NCBI RefSeq assembly: GCF_018861295.1
Contig: NZ_JAHLDM010000019.1
Location: 1-64,000, forward strand
Reading direction: 5' to 3'
DNA length: 64,000 nt
Source of the DNA: Clostridium_AD estertheticum_D
GTDB lineage: Bacteria; Bacillota; Clostridia; Clostridiales; Clostridiaceae
Of the stretch, positions 63,977 through 64,000 are shown piece after piece. Position numbers and translations under genes: made by a program. Within the stretch, counting starts at the first letter, position 1. Each line of letters starts with the position of its first letter. The notes under the pieces are model-generated. The model was given only the letters and a program-made list of their open reading frames with translations. It had not been told where the DNA came from and did no database searches.

Positions 63977-63996
63977 CCTCTGGAAAAATCCAGAGG
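63977..63996. terminator. Hairpin abutting the transposon left end
   Basis: A perfect 8-base stem (cctctgga / tccagagg) with an AAAA loop, immediately outside the proposed terminus. It may be the original nrdJ terminator, displaced 16.7 kb by the insertion. The sequence after it is cut by the window edge. Confidence 0.5.
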
Positions 63997-64000
63997 GATT

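Overview
The window looks like a chromosomal segment of a low-GC, Gram-positive, anaerobic firmicute, most likely Clostridium sensu stricto. Signs are the strongly AT-rich coding sequence, AGGAGG-type ribosome sites with many TTG/GTG starts, a B12-dependent class II ribonucleotide reductase, NADH:rubredoxin-type oxidoreductase, and YaaR/CvfB/PepF-type housekeeping genes. No species call is possible from the sequence alone.

Layout. 1-2.2 kb: end of a lantibiotic-immunity-type ABC exporter (ATPase tail, two permeases, a membrane-anchored protein). 2.3-8.0 kb: a large BIG_2-repeat surface protein divergent from a secreted starch-binding alpha-amylase whose promoter carries a LacI/CcpA-type palindrome. 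8.1-10.7 kb: CadC-type repressor and Cd/Zn P-type ATPase. 11-16.8 kb: methionine/folate enzyme, FAD oxidoreductase, SurE, amino-acid permease. 16.9-26.1 kb: a pentosan locus with GH43, GH51 and GH127 glycosidases, a GPH-family symporter and two regulators (ArsR-type and AraC-type), apparently for arabinoxylan/arabinan oligosaccharides. 26-44 kb: mostly housekeeping genes (PepF, lysophospholipase-like hydrolase, flavin reductase, SPFH/NfeD pair, NadE, YaaR, paired half-size chromate transporters, a Ca2+-type P-type ATPase under a yybP-ykoY riboswitch, CvfB, gamma carbonic anhydrase), interspersed with a family of long palindromic repeats (about 200 bp). 44.2-47.2 kb: nrdJ.

The standout is 47.27 to about 63.98 kb: a complete Tn7-like transposon directly 3' of nrdJ. 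It has tnsA-tnsB-tnsC-tnsD/tniQ in the canonical order, four tightly packed TnsB-type sites at the tnsA-proximal end and three widely spaced inverted sites at the far end, just as in Tn7. The cargo, convergent to the tns operon, is a two-part anti-phage island: a RADAR system (RdrA ATPase plus RdrB adenosine deaminase) and an ABC-three-component (ABC-3C) cassette with an HNH nuclease, a small middle component and a DUF2326-like ATPase. A LexA-box-like palindrome sits at the predicted tns promoter. The TnsA catalytic Lys position reads Thr. The insertion position suggests that the 3' end of nrdJ is the attachment site recognised by this TnsD.

Start codons were refined where a Shine-Dalgarno sequence clearly favoured an internal start; these choices are stated in the entries. 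All functional names come from motif and family recognition, not from database searches.
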